Shown: positions 7,527 to 15,236, numbered from the stretch's first letter. The stretch: DNA of 17,893 nt from RYN-122 sp963761655 (GCA_963761655.1 CAVXHI010000005.1:1-17893), one strand, 5' to 3'. The notes: generated from the letters alone by a model not told the origin. Translations and numbers: made by a program.

Positions 7527-7545
7527 ATGTCAATGTACGGACATT
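7527..7545. promoter_or_regulatory. candidate GntR operator in the divergent promoter region
   Basis: The 80-bp gap between the GntR regulator and the MBL-rhodanese gene contains ATGTC..GACAT (7527-7531 with 7540-7544), overlapping AATGT..ACATT (7532-7536 with 7541-7545). The core TGTACGGACA has the GT-AC spacing common in HutC-type GntR sites. It lies directly at the regulator's start, so binding would repress its own transcription. This is inferred from symmetry and position only. Confidence 0.5.
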
Positions 7546-7604
7546 CGGCGGCCGGGGCAAGCAACCGGGCGCCGGCACGGCATCTGAGGACAAGGACGGC
7601 GCAC

Positions 7605-8966
7605 ATGCAGGTCGTGACGATCGAGACCCCCGAGCTCGGGGACCGCAGCTACGTCGTCGGCGAGGGCGGCCCCGGCAGCGAGGCGCTGGTCGTCGACCCG
7701 CAGCGCGACCTGGACCGGGTCGAGGCGGTGCTGGCCGAGCGCGGCTGGACGTGCGTGCTCGTCGTCGACACGCACCTGCACAACGACTACGTCAGCGGCG
7801 CCCTGGAGCTGGCCCGGCGCACCGGCGCCACGTACGGGCTGCAGGGCCGGGAGGAGGTCGCGTTCGAGCGCTGCGCTATCCACGACGGCGACATCCTGTC
7901 GGTCGGCACGCTGGAGGTCCGGGTCCTGGAGACCCCGGGCCACACCGAGAACCACGTGTCCTTCGTGGTCGGCCACCACGGCCAGCCCACCGCGGTGTTC
8001 TCCGGCGGCTCGTTGCTGTACGGCAGCGTCGGGCGGACCGACCTGGTGCACCCGGACCGCACCGAGCACCTCGCGCACGCGCAGTTCCACAGCGCCCGGC
8101 GCCTGGCCCACCACCCGGACGACGCGGCGCTGTACCCCACCCACGGGTTCGGCTCGATGTGCTCGGCCGGCCCCTCCAGCGGCGCGGACACCAGCACCCT
8201 CGGGGCGGAGCGCCAGACCAACGACGCGCTCACCGCCCCCGACGAGGACCAGTTCGTCGCCCGGCTCCTCGCCGGGCTCACCGCCTACCCGGCGTACTAC
8301 GCCCACATGGGGCCGCTGAACACCGCCGGGCCCACGGGCGCCGACCTGTCACCCGCCGAGCCCGTCGACGCGGACACCCTCGCCAAGCGCATCGCCGCCG
8401 GGGAGTGGGTCGTGGACCTGCGCGACCGCACCGCGTACGCCGCCGAGCACCTCACCGGCAGCGTCGGCATCGCGCTGGGCCAGCAGTTCGCCACCTACCT
8501 CGGCTGGGTGATCCCGTGGGGCACCCCGCTCACCCTGATCGGGGACACCCCTGAGCAGGTCGCTGACGCGCAGCGCCAGCTCGTCCGCATCGGCATCGAC
8601 CGGCCGGCCGGGGCTGCGACCGGCCCGGTCGACGAGCTCGCCGCAGGCACCGGCACCCGCGCCTACCCGCAGCGCACCTTCGCCGACCTGGCGCAGGCCC
8701 TCGCCGAGGACGCCGGCACCGTCGTGCTCGACGTCCGCCGCGACGACGAGCGCGCCACCGGCGGGATCGTCGGTTCCACCCACGTGCCGCTGCACAGCCT
8801 GCTCGACCGCCTCGACGACGTCCCGCCCGGTCGGCTCTGGGTGCACTGCGCCGCCGGCTTCCGGGCCAGCATCGCCGCGAGCCTGCTCGACCGGGCCGGG
8901 CGGGACGTCGTGTTCATCGACGACGAGTGGGAGCACGCCGCCGACCACGGCCTCCCCATCGCCTGA
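7605..8966 (+). CDS. CstB-like MBL-fold/double-rhodanese fusion (persulfide-processing enzyme)
   Basis: A 453-residue cytoplasmic fusion. Residues 1 to about 250 form a metallo-beta-lactamase fold of the ETHE1/persulfide dioxygenase type, with THLHNDYVSG (His57, His59, Asp61), TPGHTENH (His113), VFSGGSLLYGSVGRTDL and YPTHG (His180). Residues about 265-350 are a rhodanese-like domain without an active cysteine (LIGDTPE in the loop). Residues about 365-453 are a second rhodanese with VHCAAGFRAS, cysteine 415. This domain order matches staphylococcal CstB, which oxidises and transfers persulfide sulfur to form thiosulfate. Oddly, the loop that holds an Asp iron ligand in ETHE1 (TGD) reads SGG here, and the HxHxDH motif ends in Tyr62. 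The ATG at 7605 has AAGGA eight bases upstream. It is followed by SQR after 56 bp. Confidence 0.9.
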   Translation: MQVVTIETPELGDRSYVVGEGGPGSEALVVDPQRDLDRVEAVLAERGWTCVLVVDTHLHNDYVSGALELARRTGATYGLQGREEVAFERCAIHDGDILSVGTLEVRVLETPGHTENHVSFVVGHHGQPTAVFSGGSLLYGSVGRTDLVHPDRTEHLAHAQFHSARRLAHHPDDAALYPTHGFGSMCSAGPSSGADTSTLGAERQTNDALTAPDEDQFVARLLAGLTAYPAYYAHMGPLNTAGPTGADLSPAEPVDADTLAKRIAAGEWVVDLRDRTAYAAEHLTGSVGIALGQQFATYLGWVIPWGTPLTLIGDTPEQVADAQRQLVRIGIDRPAGAATGPVDELAAGTGTRAYPQRTFADLAQALAEDAGTVVLDVRRDDERATGGIVGSTHVPLHSLLDRLDDVPPGRLWVHCAAGFRASIAASLLDRAGRDVVFIDDEWEHAADHGLPIA

Positions 8967-9022
8967 CCCCCGGCACCGACGCACCGTCCGCACACCCCGA
9001 AGTCCGAAGCCCTGGAGCCCCG

Positions 9023-10228
9023 ATGTCCCAGCAGCATTCCCGCGTCCTCGTCCTCGGCGGCGGCTCAGCCGGGATCAGCGTCGCCGCCCGCCTGCGCGCC
9101 GCCGGCCAGAACGGCGTCACCGTCGTCGAGCCGTCCGACACCCACGACTACCAGCCGCTCTGGACCCTGGCCGGAGGCGGACGGGCACCCATCAAGGAGA
9201 GCCGACGCGCCGAGTCCTCCGTCATGCCCAAGGGCGTCACGTGGGTCAAGGACCGCGCCGAGGCCGTCGACCCCGACGCCCAGACCGTCACCACCGCGAC
9301 CGGCTCCGTGCTCGGCTACGACTTCCTCGTCGTCTGCCCCGGCATCCAGCTCGACTGGGGCAAGGTCCCCGGGATGGCCGACTCGCTCCTGACGCCGGCC
9401 GTCTCCACGAACTACAGCTACGAGCTCGCCCCCAAGACCTGGCAGATGATCAAGGGGCTGCGCTCCGGCACCGCCGTCTTCACCATGCCCGCCGGGCCCA
9501 TCAAGTGCGCCGGCGCACCCCAGAAGATCGCCTACCTCGCCGCCGACTACTGGCGCCAGCAGGGCGTCCTCGACGACATCCGCGTCGTGCTCGTGCTGCC
9601 CACCCCCGGCATGTTCGGGGTGCCCGAGTTCGCCGCCGTCCTCGAGCAGGTCGTCGCCCGCTACGGCATCGAGGTCCACAAGAACAGCGAGCTCGTCGAG
9701 GTCGACCCGCACAGCCGCCGCGCCGTGATCGCCGACAACGCCGCCGGCACCAAGGACGAGATCACCTACGACCTGATGCACGTCGTCCCGCCGCAGAGCG
9801 CCCCCGACTGGATCAAGCGCAGCCCGCTCGCCGACCCCGCCAACCCGGCCGGCTACGTCGAGATCGACAACAACACCATGCAGCACACCCGCTGGCCCAA
9901 CGTGTTCGCGCTCGGCGACGCCGGCAGCAGCCCCAACAGCAAGACCGGCGCCGCGATCCGCAAGCAGGCCCCCGTCGTCGTCAAGAACCTCACCAGCGTG
10001 ATGGCCGGCCGCGCCCCGGCTGCGCAGTACGACGGATACGCCTCCTGCCCGCTGACCACCGCCCGGGACAAGATGCTGCTCGCCGAGTTCGACTACACGA
10101 TGAAGCCACACCCGAGCTTCCCGCCGCGCCTGATCGACGCGCAGAAGGAGCGCAAGGACATGTGGTACCTCAAGCGCTACGGGCTCCCCTTCATGTACTG
10201 GAACCTCATGCTCAAGGGCCGCGCCTGA
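9023..10228 (+). CDS. sqr: sulfide:quinone oxidoreductase (SQR)
   Basis: A 401-residue FAD-dependent sulfide:quinone oxidoreductase that oxidises sulfide to sulfane sulfur or persulfide and passes electrons to the quinone pool at the inner face of the membrane. The FAD-binding motif is VLVLGGGSAGISVAARL at the N-terminus, and the second FAD segment is NVFALGDAGSSPNSKTGAAIRKQ. The redox cysteines are Cys162 (GPIKCAGAPQK) and Cys342 (YASCPLTT), 180 residues apart, almost the spacing of the human SQOR pair. The C-terminal WYLKRYGLPFMYWNLMLKG is typical of the mitochondrial-like type. The ATG at 9023 has GGAG five bases upstream. It probably shares a transcript with the upstream CstB-like enzyme, which would use the persulfide product, and a strong hairpin follows it. 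Confidence 0.95.
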   Translation: MSQQHSRVLVLGGGSAGISVAARLRAAGQNGVTVVEPSDTHDYQPLWTLAGGGRAPIKESRRAESSVMPKGVTWVKDRAEAVDPDAQTVTTATGSVLGYDFLVVCPGIQLDWGKVPGMADSLLTPAVSTNYSYELAPKTWQMIKGLRSGTAVFTMPAGPIKCAGAPQKIAYLAADYWRQQGVLDDIRVVLVLPTPGMFGVPEFAAVLEQVVARYGIEVHKNSELVEVDPHSRRAVIADNAAGTKDEITYDLMHVVPPQSAPDWIKRSPLADPANPAGYVEIDNNTMQHTRWPNVFALGDAGSSPNSKTGAAIRKQAPVVVKNLTSVMAGRAPAAQYDGYASCPLTTARDKMLLAEFDYTMKPHPSFPPRLIDAQKERKDMWYLKRYGLPFMYWNLMLKGRA

Positions 10229-10242
10229 CCACAGGCACCGCG

Positions 10243-10268
10243 GGGCCGGCAGCAACCGCTGCCGGCCC
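10243..10268 (+). terminator. hairpin terminator after SQR
   Basis: A perfect 11-bp inverted repeat, GGGCCGGCAGC and GCTGCCGGCCC, with a four-base loop (AACC), starts 15 bases after the SQR stop. There is no T-run, as is common for actinomycete terminators. It closes the MBL-rhodanese/SQR operon. Confidence 0.75.
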
Positions 10269-10276
10269 GGGCGCAG

Positions 10277-10402
10277 CTAGAACGGCACCCCGGCGGTGTG
10301 GGTGCGCACCAACAGGCACAGGGCCCGGCGCAGCAACCCGCGGAACCCGGTGGACTCGATCGTGCCGTCAGCGACGGCCTGGCAATAGGTGCTGAGCGTC
10401 AT
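10277..10402 (-). CDS. possible 41-residue hypothetical protein
   Basis: A short frame running from ATG 10402 to TAG 10279-10277, encoding MTLSTYCQAVADGTIES followed by a basic, leucine-rich segment (GFRGLLRRALCLLVRTHTAG). AAGG lies about eight bases before the start. The predicted product has an amphipathic look, but I do not recognise it, and the surrounding kilobase shows little coding signal. It may be a gene remnant or chance. Confidence 0.3.
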   Translation of the reverse strand: MTLSTYCQAVADGTIESTGFRGLLRRALCLLVRTHTAGVPF

Positions 10403-11133
10403 GGGTGAGGCCTTCGGCGGTGGGGGGACAAGCGGGCGGTCCGGGGCTCTCGCTCCCGGGACTACTGCAGCGCCTGTCGACAGTCCGCATCGTTGACCAC
10501 GAGCAGCGTCATCCCGAGCAGGCATAGGCACCACACGGCGCTGCTCCCACTCCCGCTGCGAGGCCTGGTCACGCAGCGATGCTACCTCGCCGCGCGCACG
10601 CGACGTTCGCCTGGCCCGCCGCCCCCGTGCGCCTCGTCCGTGCCCCGGTGCGTGAGGGGCAGGGCGAGGCAGCTCAGGCTCCAGCGCTCGAGCAGGCCTG
10701 CCCGCGGGACGCGTGCAGCGCCGCCGGTCGCCTGCCGTCGTCGAGGTGAGCACCGGTCGGCACCGCCGGACGAGCAGCAGGACGTGACCGCCACGGTCTC
10801 GCGTGAACTCGCCGAGGTCCGGTAGCAGCCGCCGACGCCCTGACCCTGTGGGCAGCCGCCCACACCTCAGGCCGGAGCTGAGCCCGCCAGCAGGCTGGAC
10901 CCCCTCGACAGTCAGGACCCGATCTGGCCGCGCCGTTCCCGGGCTGCCCTGGCCGACCCCGGTAGGCGCAGGCGCGATGCCGGCGCCGCCGGGTGCTGCG
11001 TCGTCTTCAGTCAGCTACGTTGGGAAACTCACAAGGGGACGACGCGGGCGCTCGCCCGACTCCTCAGCGGGCAGGACGTCGAGCACGGGCACATCGCCGC
11101 TGCACACGGCCCGGCTTGTGCGACTGCATGGCT
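10403..11133. other. gene-poor stretch, no supported gene
   Basis: Together with its flanks, this is part of about 1 kb (10229-11241) between SQR and the decayed FAD oxidoreductase. Frames on both strands give arginine/proline/alanine-rich translations typical of non-coding GC-rich DNA. I saw no tRNA, insertion-sequence ends or conserved protein motif. It may be eroded former coding sequence. Confidence 0.5.
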
Positions 11134-11169
11134 ACGCATGAGCGCACCCTGGCGGGTGCGCTCATGCGT
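11134..11169. repeat. perfect 16-bp inverted repeat with 4-base loop
   Basis: ACGCATGAGCGCACCC and its exact complement GGGTGCGCTCATGCGT flank TGGC. It sits 72 bp upstream of the GTG start of the second FAD oxidoreductase copy. It could be a terminator, although the nearest upstream plus-strand gene ends 900 bp away behind its own hairpin. It could otherwise be a regulator or recombination site. Confidence 0.7.
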
Positions 11170-11241
11170 CGACTGCCGCGAGCAGCGGCCGTGCCGGGCG
11201 CACCCACCTCGCCCGACCCCCCGGCGCGACGGCGTGACGGC

Positions 11242-12320
11242 GTGACCGCGCCGATCGTCATCGTCGGCGGGGGCCACAACGGCCTCGTCGCCGCGTGCCA
11301 TCTCGCCAAGGCCGGCAGGCGGGTGCTGGTGCTGGAGGCCGGCGTCAAGCTCGGGGGCGGGTCCCGGACCGTTGAGACCTCCCCGGCGCGCGCTTCAACA
11401 CCCACTCCGTCGCACACAACATCATCAACATGACGTCGATCCCGGACGAGCTCGACCTGGTCGGCGCGGGCTTGGAGTACATCCCGATGGAGCCGTTCGC
11501 CACCGGCTTCTTCCGCGACGGCCGCATCGTGCGCTTCCACCGCGACAACGAGCAGACCGTCGCGTCCATCGCCGAGCGCGACAGGGCCGACGCCGAGGCG
11601 TACCGCGCGTTCATGCACAAGGCCGTGCCGCTGGTGAAGACCGCCGTCACCGGCCTGGAGAGCGGCAGCAGCGCCAAAGGCGTCGGCAAAGCCGTCACGA
11701 GGAAGCTGTGGCAGCTGCTGCAGGGCCTGGCCCGCAACGGCGACCCGATCGGCCTGGCCCACGACCTGGTCACGCCGTACGGCGCCCTGCTGGAGACCGC
11801 CCTGCGCACCGACCTGACCCGCGGGCCGGTGTCGGCGTTCGCCAGCCACTCCTCCGCCGGGCCGCACCAGCCCGGCGGGGCGTTCTTCGTCTATGGCAGG
11901 CCGCATACCACCTGTTCGGGCAGTGGCACCCCCGCGGCGGCAGCCAGGCACTCGTCGATGCGCTCGAACGCCGGCTCTTCGAAGGGGGGGCGAGACCCGC
12001 ACGAACGCCGTGGTGGCGCGCATCGACGCCGCCGGGGCCGGGCCCGCGCCGTCGTGCTGCAGGACGGCGAGCGGATCGAGGCGAGCGCCGTGATCACGGC
12101 CGTCGACGTTCAGGCCGCGCTGCTGGACCTGCTCGACCCGCCGCTGTCCGGACCGCCCGCGCACGAGCTCGCTGCCGCCCACCGCGGCAACACCGTCCAC
12201 CTGCTCGACCTGCGCACCTGGCCTGAGCGACGGCTGATGGGTGTGCCGCCCGACTGTCAGCCGGTCCATCTGCTGCGCCACCTGCTCAAGCCAGCCGGGC
12301 CGGACACGGTCTACCTGTGA
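11242..12320 (+). pseudogene. PYROXD2/phytoene dehydrogenase-like FAD oxidoreductase, decayed (copy 2)
   Basis: Paralogue of copy 1 on the opposite strand. It starts at GTG 11242 with VTAPIVIVGGGHNGLVAAC and continues through INMTSIPDELDLVGAGLEYIPM, FATGFFRDGRIVRF and FASHSSAGPHQPGGAFFV. The frame breaks at about 11379-11390, at about 11893 (a missing T where the codon for the Trp of WQAAYHLFGQWH is expected), in the run of seven G at 11984-11990, and at about 12033-12044. Beyond ITAVDVQAALLDLLDPPL and AAHRGNTVHL the sequence no longer follows copy 1, until a short GPDTVYL resembles copy 1's GRHTVYL. It then stops at TGA 12318-12320, so roughly the last 115 residues, including the C-terminal FAD segment, are missing. 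This is a clear pseudogene. Confidence 0.88.
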
Positions 12321-12557
12321 GAGCAGGCCAGTCGCTTGATCTGGACCCTCCGCGAAGGTGCCGCAGAGCGCCGGTGGATACCGCGCCTGGTGGAAACAGG
12401 GCTGGCCGACCGAACGCTGACGGTCACCGAGGTGTCCGTTGCGGCTTGTGGCTCCGGTGCGAGGGCAAGGTCTCCAGCAACCGGCGTGCCGCGGCTAGAG
12501 GCCGTGACACGCGCATGTCCGCTGGCACCTCGAAACGAAACGACGGAGATCCACGCC

Positions 12558-12848
12558 ATGCCGAAGCAGCTCGCCAGCACCGCACTGTTCACCGTCCCGT
12601 TGCTGGTCACGCTGATGCTGACAGCAGCGCCCGCGTCGGCCGAGACGCCCCCTCGCCCTGGGTGCGGCTACGGCGACACCAACCACGCGCACCAGGCGGC
12701 ACCGGGACAGGACCCGATGAACCTCCGTCCTGGCGCAGGCACCGGCGACCAGAACCACCCGCACACCGCACCGCCCGGACAGGCCCCGGCCACCGGCGGA
12801 GACCAGAGCGGCCCCATGCGCGGCTGTCAGGACGACCCGCGCGGCTGA
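12558..12848 (+). CDS. small secreted protein with GxGDxNHxH repeats
   Basis: A 96-residue exported protein of unknown function. A Sec signal peptide covers residues 1-28 (hydrophobic VPLLVTLMLTAAPASA, with likely cleavage after ASA). The mature part of about 68 residues is Gly/Pro/Asn/His-rich and contains an imperfect duplication, GYGDTNHAHQAAPGQDP and GTGDQNHPHTAPPGQAP. Two cysteines near its ends (GCGYG and RGCQDD) could form a disulfide. The histidine and asparagine pattern could bind metal, but that is a guess. The ATG at 12558 has GGAG at 12545-12548. It is 85 bp upstream of another secreted-protein gene on the same strand. Confidence 0.7.
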   Translation: MPKQLASTALFTVPLLVTLMLTAAPASAETPPRPGCGYGDTNHAHQAAPGQDPMNLRPGAGTGDQNHPHTAPPGQAPATGGDQSGPMRGCQDDPRG

Positions 12849-12933
12849 GCGTTCGCAGGCGAGCGCCGGTCATGGCGCGACGACCCGCACACCCTCCCGA
12901 AGCAACCCGTTCACCCACAGAAAGAGGCACCTC

Positions 12934-13443
12934 ATGCGCACACTCCCGCTGCTCGCCGCGACCGCTCTGGTCAGCGGCCTGATGGGAACGATGCCGGCGC
13001 TCGCTGCTTCAACCGAGGAGTCCGTGCGAGGCGCCGTGCAGAACAAGGAACCGGCCGAAGGGCGTCCGATGGACACCCGGAGCGTGAGCGTCCACGCGAC
13101 CGAGCAGGCAGGAGAGGTGTCGGGACAGGTCAACTTCCGCCACGTCCGCCAGCAGGCGGCGGACAGCAACGACGTCAAGGGTCTCAGCCAGTTCCGGGGC
13201 AGCGTCGATTGCCTCCAGATCGACGCGGACATCGTCCGGGTCGCCGGAACCGTGATCTCCGGCGCGACGCGCACCGGAACCTCGCTGACGGGCAAGCCCT
13301 ACGCGCTCGAGTTCCGACCCGGCGCGGGTGACTTCACCCTCCCGGCCTTCGGTGACGCGCGCCGCGTCGACGGCGCCGAGTGCCCGACCAGCGGCCAGAG
13401 GTTCGTCGACATCACCTCAGGGCAGCTGCACACCAACGACTGA
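12934..13443 (+). CDS. secreted hypothetical protein
   Basis: A 169-residue exported protein. The signal peptide MRTLPLLAATALVSGLMGTMPALA is probably cleaved after ALA. The mature part begins with a polar, charged region. It continues with alternating strands such as SGQVNFRHVRQQ, SQFRGSVDCLQIDADIVRVAGTVISGA and YALEFRPGAGDF, suggesting a small beta-sandwich or barrel. Two cysteines (VDCLQ and AECPTS) may pair outside the cell. I do not recognise the family. AAAGAGG lies about seven bases before the ATG at 12934, a strong ribosome binding site. It ends facing the sigma/anti-sigma operon. Confidence 0.78.
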   Translation: MRTLPLLAATALVSGLMGTMPALAASTEESVRGAVQNKEPAEGRPMDTRSVSVHATEQAGEVSGQVNFRHVRQQAADSNDVKGLSQFRGSVDCLQIDADIVRVAGTVISGATRTGTSLTGKPYALEFRPGAGDFTLPAFGDARRVDGAECPTSGQRFVDITSGQLHTND

Positions 13444-13594
13444 CTTCCCGCGTCATCCCGATCGCATTCTGAGAACTCTCGGCAGCACGAGATCCACGGC
13501 AGAGCCGGGGCGGGAGAACCAACGAGCACTTGCTCATCGCCAATCGCCTCAAAGCAGAGAGACGTGCAGGTATGAGGGCTGCCGCAAGATGTGC

Positions 13595-13622
13595 CTGCAG
13601 ACCCTTTTCTGGGTCAGTGCAG
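13595..13622. terminator. possible terminator between convergent genes
   Basis: CTGCA-GACCC, a six-base loop, then GGGTC-AG-TGCAG forms a stem interrupted by a two-base bulge. It overlaps the stop codon of the 86-residue gene on the minus strand and lies in the 170-bp gap that separates it from the secreted-protein gene. Weak evidence. Confidence 0.35.
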
Positions 13623-13874
13623 GGAGCGGAGCACGAACAGGCTGGCTCTGAAGATCAGGCTGCCTGCCCACAGCTGCACCAGGTCGGCGCGCCAGGTCGC
13701 GGCAGTGGTGAGGAACACCACGCCGACGGCGACGGCCTGCCGCGCGACACCCCTGTCGGTAGACGGTAGGAGCAGGTAGACGAGCCGGCCGCCGTCGGAC
13801 ACCCAGCGCTCGGCTCGCGTAGGGACAGGCAGCGTCGGGACCGTAGGGGTCAGCGCAGGCAGCGTCAGATTCAC
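13614..13874 (-). CDS. 86-residue protein coupled to the anti-sigma gene
   Basis: A small unrecognised protein. Its GTG start at 13874 overlaps the anti-sigma stop as GTGA, which argues that it is real and co-translated. The N-terminus is proline/threonine-rich (LTLPALTPTVPTLPVPTRAERW). A hydrophobic stretch, AVAVGVVFLTTAATW, and a second apolar one, LVQLWAGSLIFRASLFVL, suggest a membrane-associated protein with one or two helices. As the third gene of a sigma/anti-sigma operon, it might modulate the anti-sigma factor, but no motif shows this. Confidence 0.6.
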   Translation of the reverse strand: MNLTLPALTPTVPTLPVPTRAERWVSDGGRLVYLLLPSTDRGVARQAVAVGVVFLTTAATWRADLVQLWAGSLIFRASLFVLRSLH

Positions 13875-14587
13875 AGGACGCCCAGCGCCAGGGCGGTGCT
13901 GCGCACGAGCGCGCGGTCCTGTCCGACGACGAGCAGCGAGTGCGGGAGTCGGGCGCAGAGGACGACGATGTCGCCGCGGTCGGCGATCCAGGGCCCGTCG
14001 GCGCCGGCCAGCCGGCGGGCGTCGGGTGCCTCCGGGAACGGCTGGTCGGAGAGGTACAGCACGACTCGGCGTCCAGCGGGGTCGCGGTAGGCGAAGCCGT
14101 CGACGTCAAGGCCGGCGTAGCTGCCGCCGCCGGCGCCGACGGGCTGCAGGCTCAGGGCCGTCAGGTCCGGGGCCTGGCTGCCCGGAAGGCTGACGCCCGG
14201 GAGCTGTCCGGCGGCGAAGTCCTGCACGGCCTCACGCAACGCCGCCGGCTCCGGGGTGCGGACGACCGCGCTGACGCCCGCGCCGACGACGAGCACGCCG
14301 GCGAGCGATGCGGCGACCGCGAGCAGTGCACGGGCACGCGGGCGCCTCTGGCGCAGCGACGCCGCTGCTGCGGGCTCGCTGTCGACGAGTGCCCGCATCC
14401 GGTCGCGGAGCTCGACCGGCACGACGCTGCGCTGCGCCTCGAGCAGCGCTCGGCCGCGGCGCCCCTGCTCGACCTCGCTCCTGCACGCGTCGCAGGTCAG
14501 GAGGTGCCGGGAGAAGCGCGCCCGTTCTGCCGGTGCGAGGTCGTCGCCGAGGTAGCGGGCGGCGTCGGCCTCAGGGTCGTGCGCCAC
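13871..14587 (-). CDS. membrane-anchored zinc-finger anti-sigma factor
   Basis: A 238-residue anti-sigma factor. The N-terminal cytoplasmic domain carries the ZAS motif His28-x3-Cys32-x2-Cys35 (RHLLTCDACRSEV). A single membrane helix lies at about residues 86-109 (ARALLAVAASLAGVLVVGAGVSAVV), and the C-terminal domain of about 125 residues is extracytoplasmic. The protein should hold the adjacent ECF sigma factor inactive until a signal arrives. In some ZAS proteins, such as RsrA, oxidation of the zinc cysteines is that signal. The GTG at 14587 overlaps the sigma gene end by 17 bp and has GGAGG six bases upstream. The downstream gene starts on its stop codon. Confidence 0.88.
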   Translation of the reverse strand: MAHDPEADAARYLGDDLAPAERARFSRHLLTCDACRSEVEQGRRGRALLEAQRSVVPVELRDRMRALVDSEPAAAASLRQRRPRARALLAVAASLAGVLVVGAGVSAVVRTPEPAALREAVQDFAAGQLPGVSLPGSQAPDLTALSLQPVGAGGGSYAGLDVDGFAYRDPAGRRVVLYLSDQPFPEAPDARRLAGADGPWIADRGDIVVLCARLPHSLLVVGQDRALVRSTALALGVL

Positions 14588-15197
14588 CGTCCACCTCCCG
14601 GTCGTCGAGCAGAGCAGCGAGGGCCTTGCGTCCCCGGTGGACCCGCGCCAGCACCGTCCCACGGGGTGAGCCGGTGATCTCCGCGACCTGCGCAGCCGTG
14701 TACCCGCTGAGGTCCATCAGCGCTATTGCTACGCGCTGCACGGCCGGCAGCCGCTCCAGCGCGTGACGGAGCCGACCGACGTCGAGGCCGGCCAGGGCCT
14801 GCGCAGCGGTGTCGGCGTTCTCGTCGGCCCGGTCGAGCAGCCATGTCTCGGCTGCGACCTCCTGCGGGCGGGCACTGCGCTTGCGGTGGCTGCTGCGGGA
14901 GGCGTTGAGACAGACGGTCGCGAGCCAGGGGCCGGGGTCGTCGGGGCGCTGCCGCCGCCAGCCGCGCAGCGCCAGCAGGCAGGTCTCCTGCAGCAGGTCC
15001 TCGGCGTCCTGCGCGTTGCCGGTGAGTCCGCGGGCGAGGTTGTGCAGCCGGTCGAGGTGCTCGTGCAGGGCGTCGAGGAAGTCACCGTCGCCCACCTCCT
15101 GATCCGGGTCCCGCTGCTCGGGCACCCGCGACACAGGACGCAGCAGACCCCGCACTGATTGCACCCCCTCCGGTTCGGCCTCACAGAACCGCTCCAC
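14571..15197 (-). CDS. ECF-type RNA polymerase sigma factor
   Basis: A sigma-70 family extracytoplasmic-function sigma factor of up to 208 residues. Region 2 includes HEHLDRLHNLARGLTGNAQDAEDLLQETCLLALRGW. Region 4 is LPAVQRVAIALMDLSGYTAAQVAEITGSPRGTVLARVHRGRKAL, with a helix-turn-helix for the -35 element. There is no region 3, as expected for ECF factors. The start is uncertain. The GTG at 15197 is the outermost, and the GTG at 15155 lies behind a GGAGG-rich stretch and would remove 14 residues. The anti-sigma gene overlaps its end, so they form an operon. The divergent TlpA-CcdA-DUF3179 genes start about 150 bp away and may be its targets. Confidence 0.9.
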   Translation of the reverse strand: MERFCEAEPEGVQSVRGLLRPVSRVPEQRDPDQEVGDGDFLDALHEHLDRLHNLARGLTGNAQDAEDLLQETCLLALRGWRRQRPDDPGPWLATVCLNASRSSHRKRSARPQEVAAETWLLDRADENADTAAQALAGLDVGRLRHALERLPAVQRVAIALMDLSGYTAAQVAEITGSPRGTVLARVHRGRKALAALLDDREVDGGARP

Positions 15198-15236
15198 AGC
15201 AGAGGTTCGACCGCCCGCGGAGGATGAGCCGAGACA

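Noticed and set aside
7530..7535. TTGACA on the minus strand as a -35 box for the GntR gene
   Set aside because: It lies about six bases before the start codon, too close for a -35 element of that gene.
9065..10255. 396-codon minus-strand frame opposite SQR
   Set aside because: Antisense shadow of a clear SQR gene; translation has a biased Val/Gly/Asp/Ala composition and no motif.
12321..12557. Riboswitch or other structured leader ahead of the secreted proteins
   Set aside because: No recognisable conserved core of SAM, cobalamin or c-di-AMP riboswitches was found.
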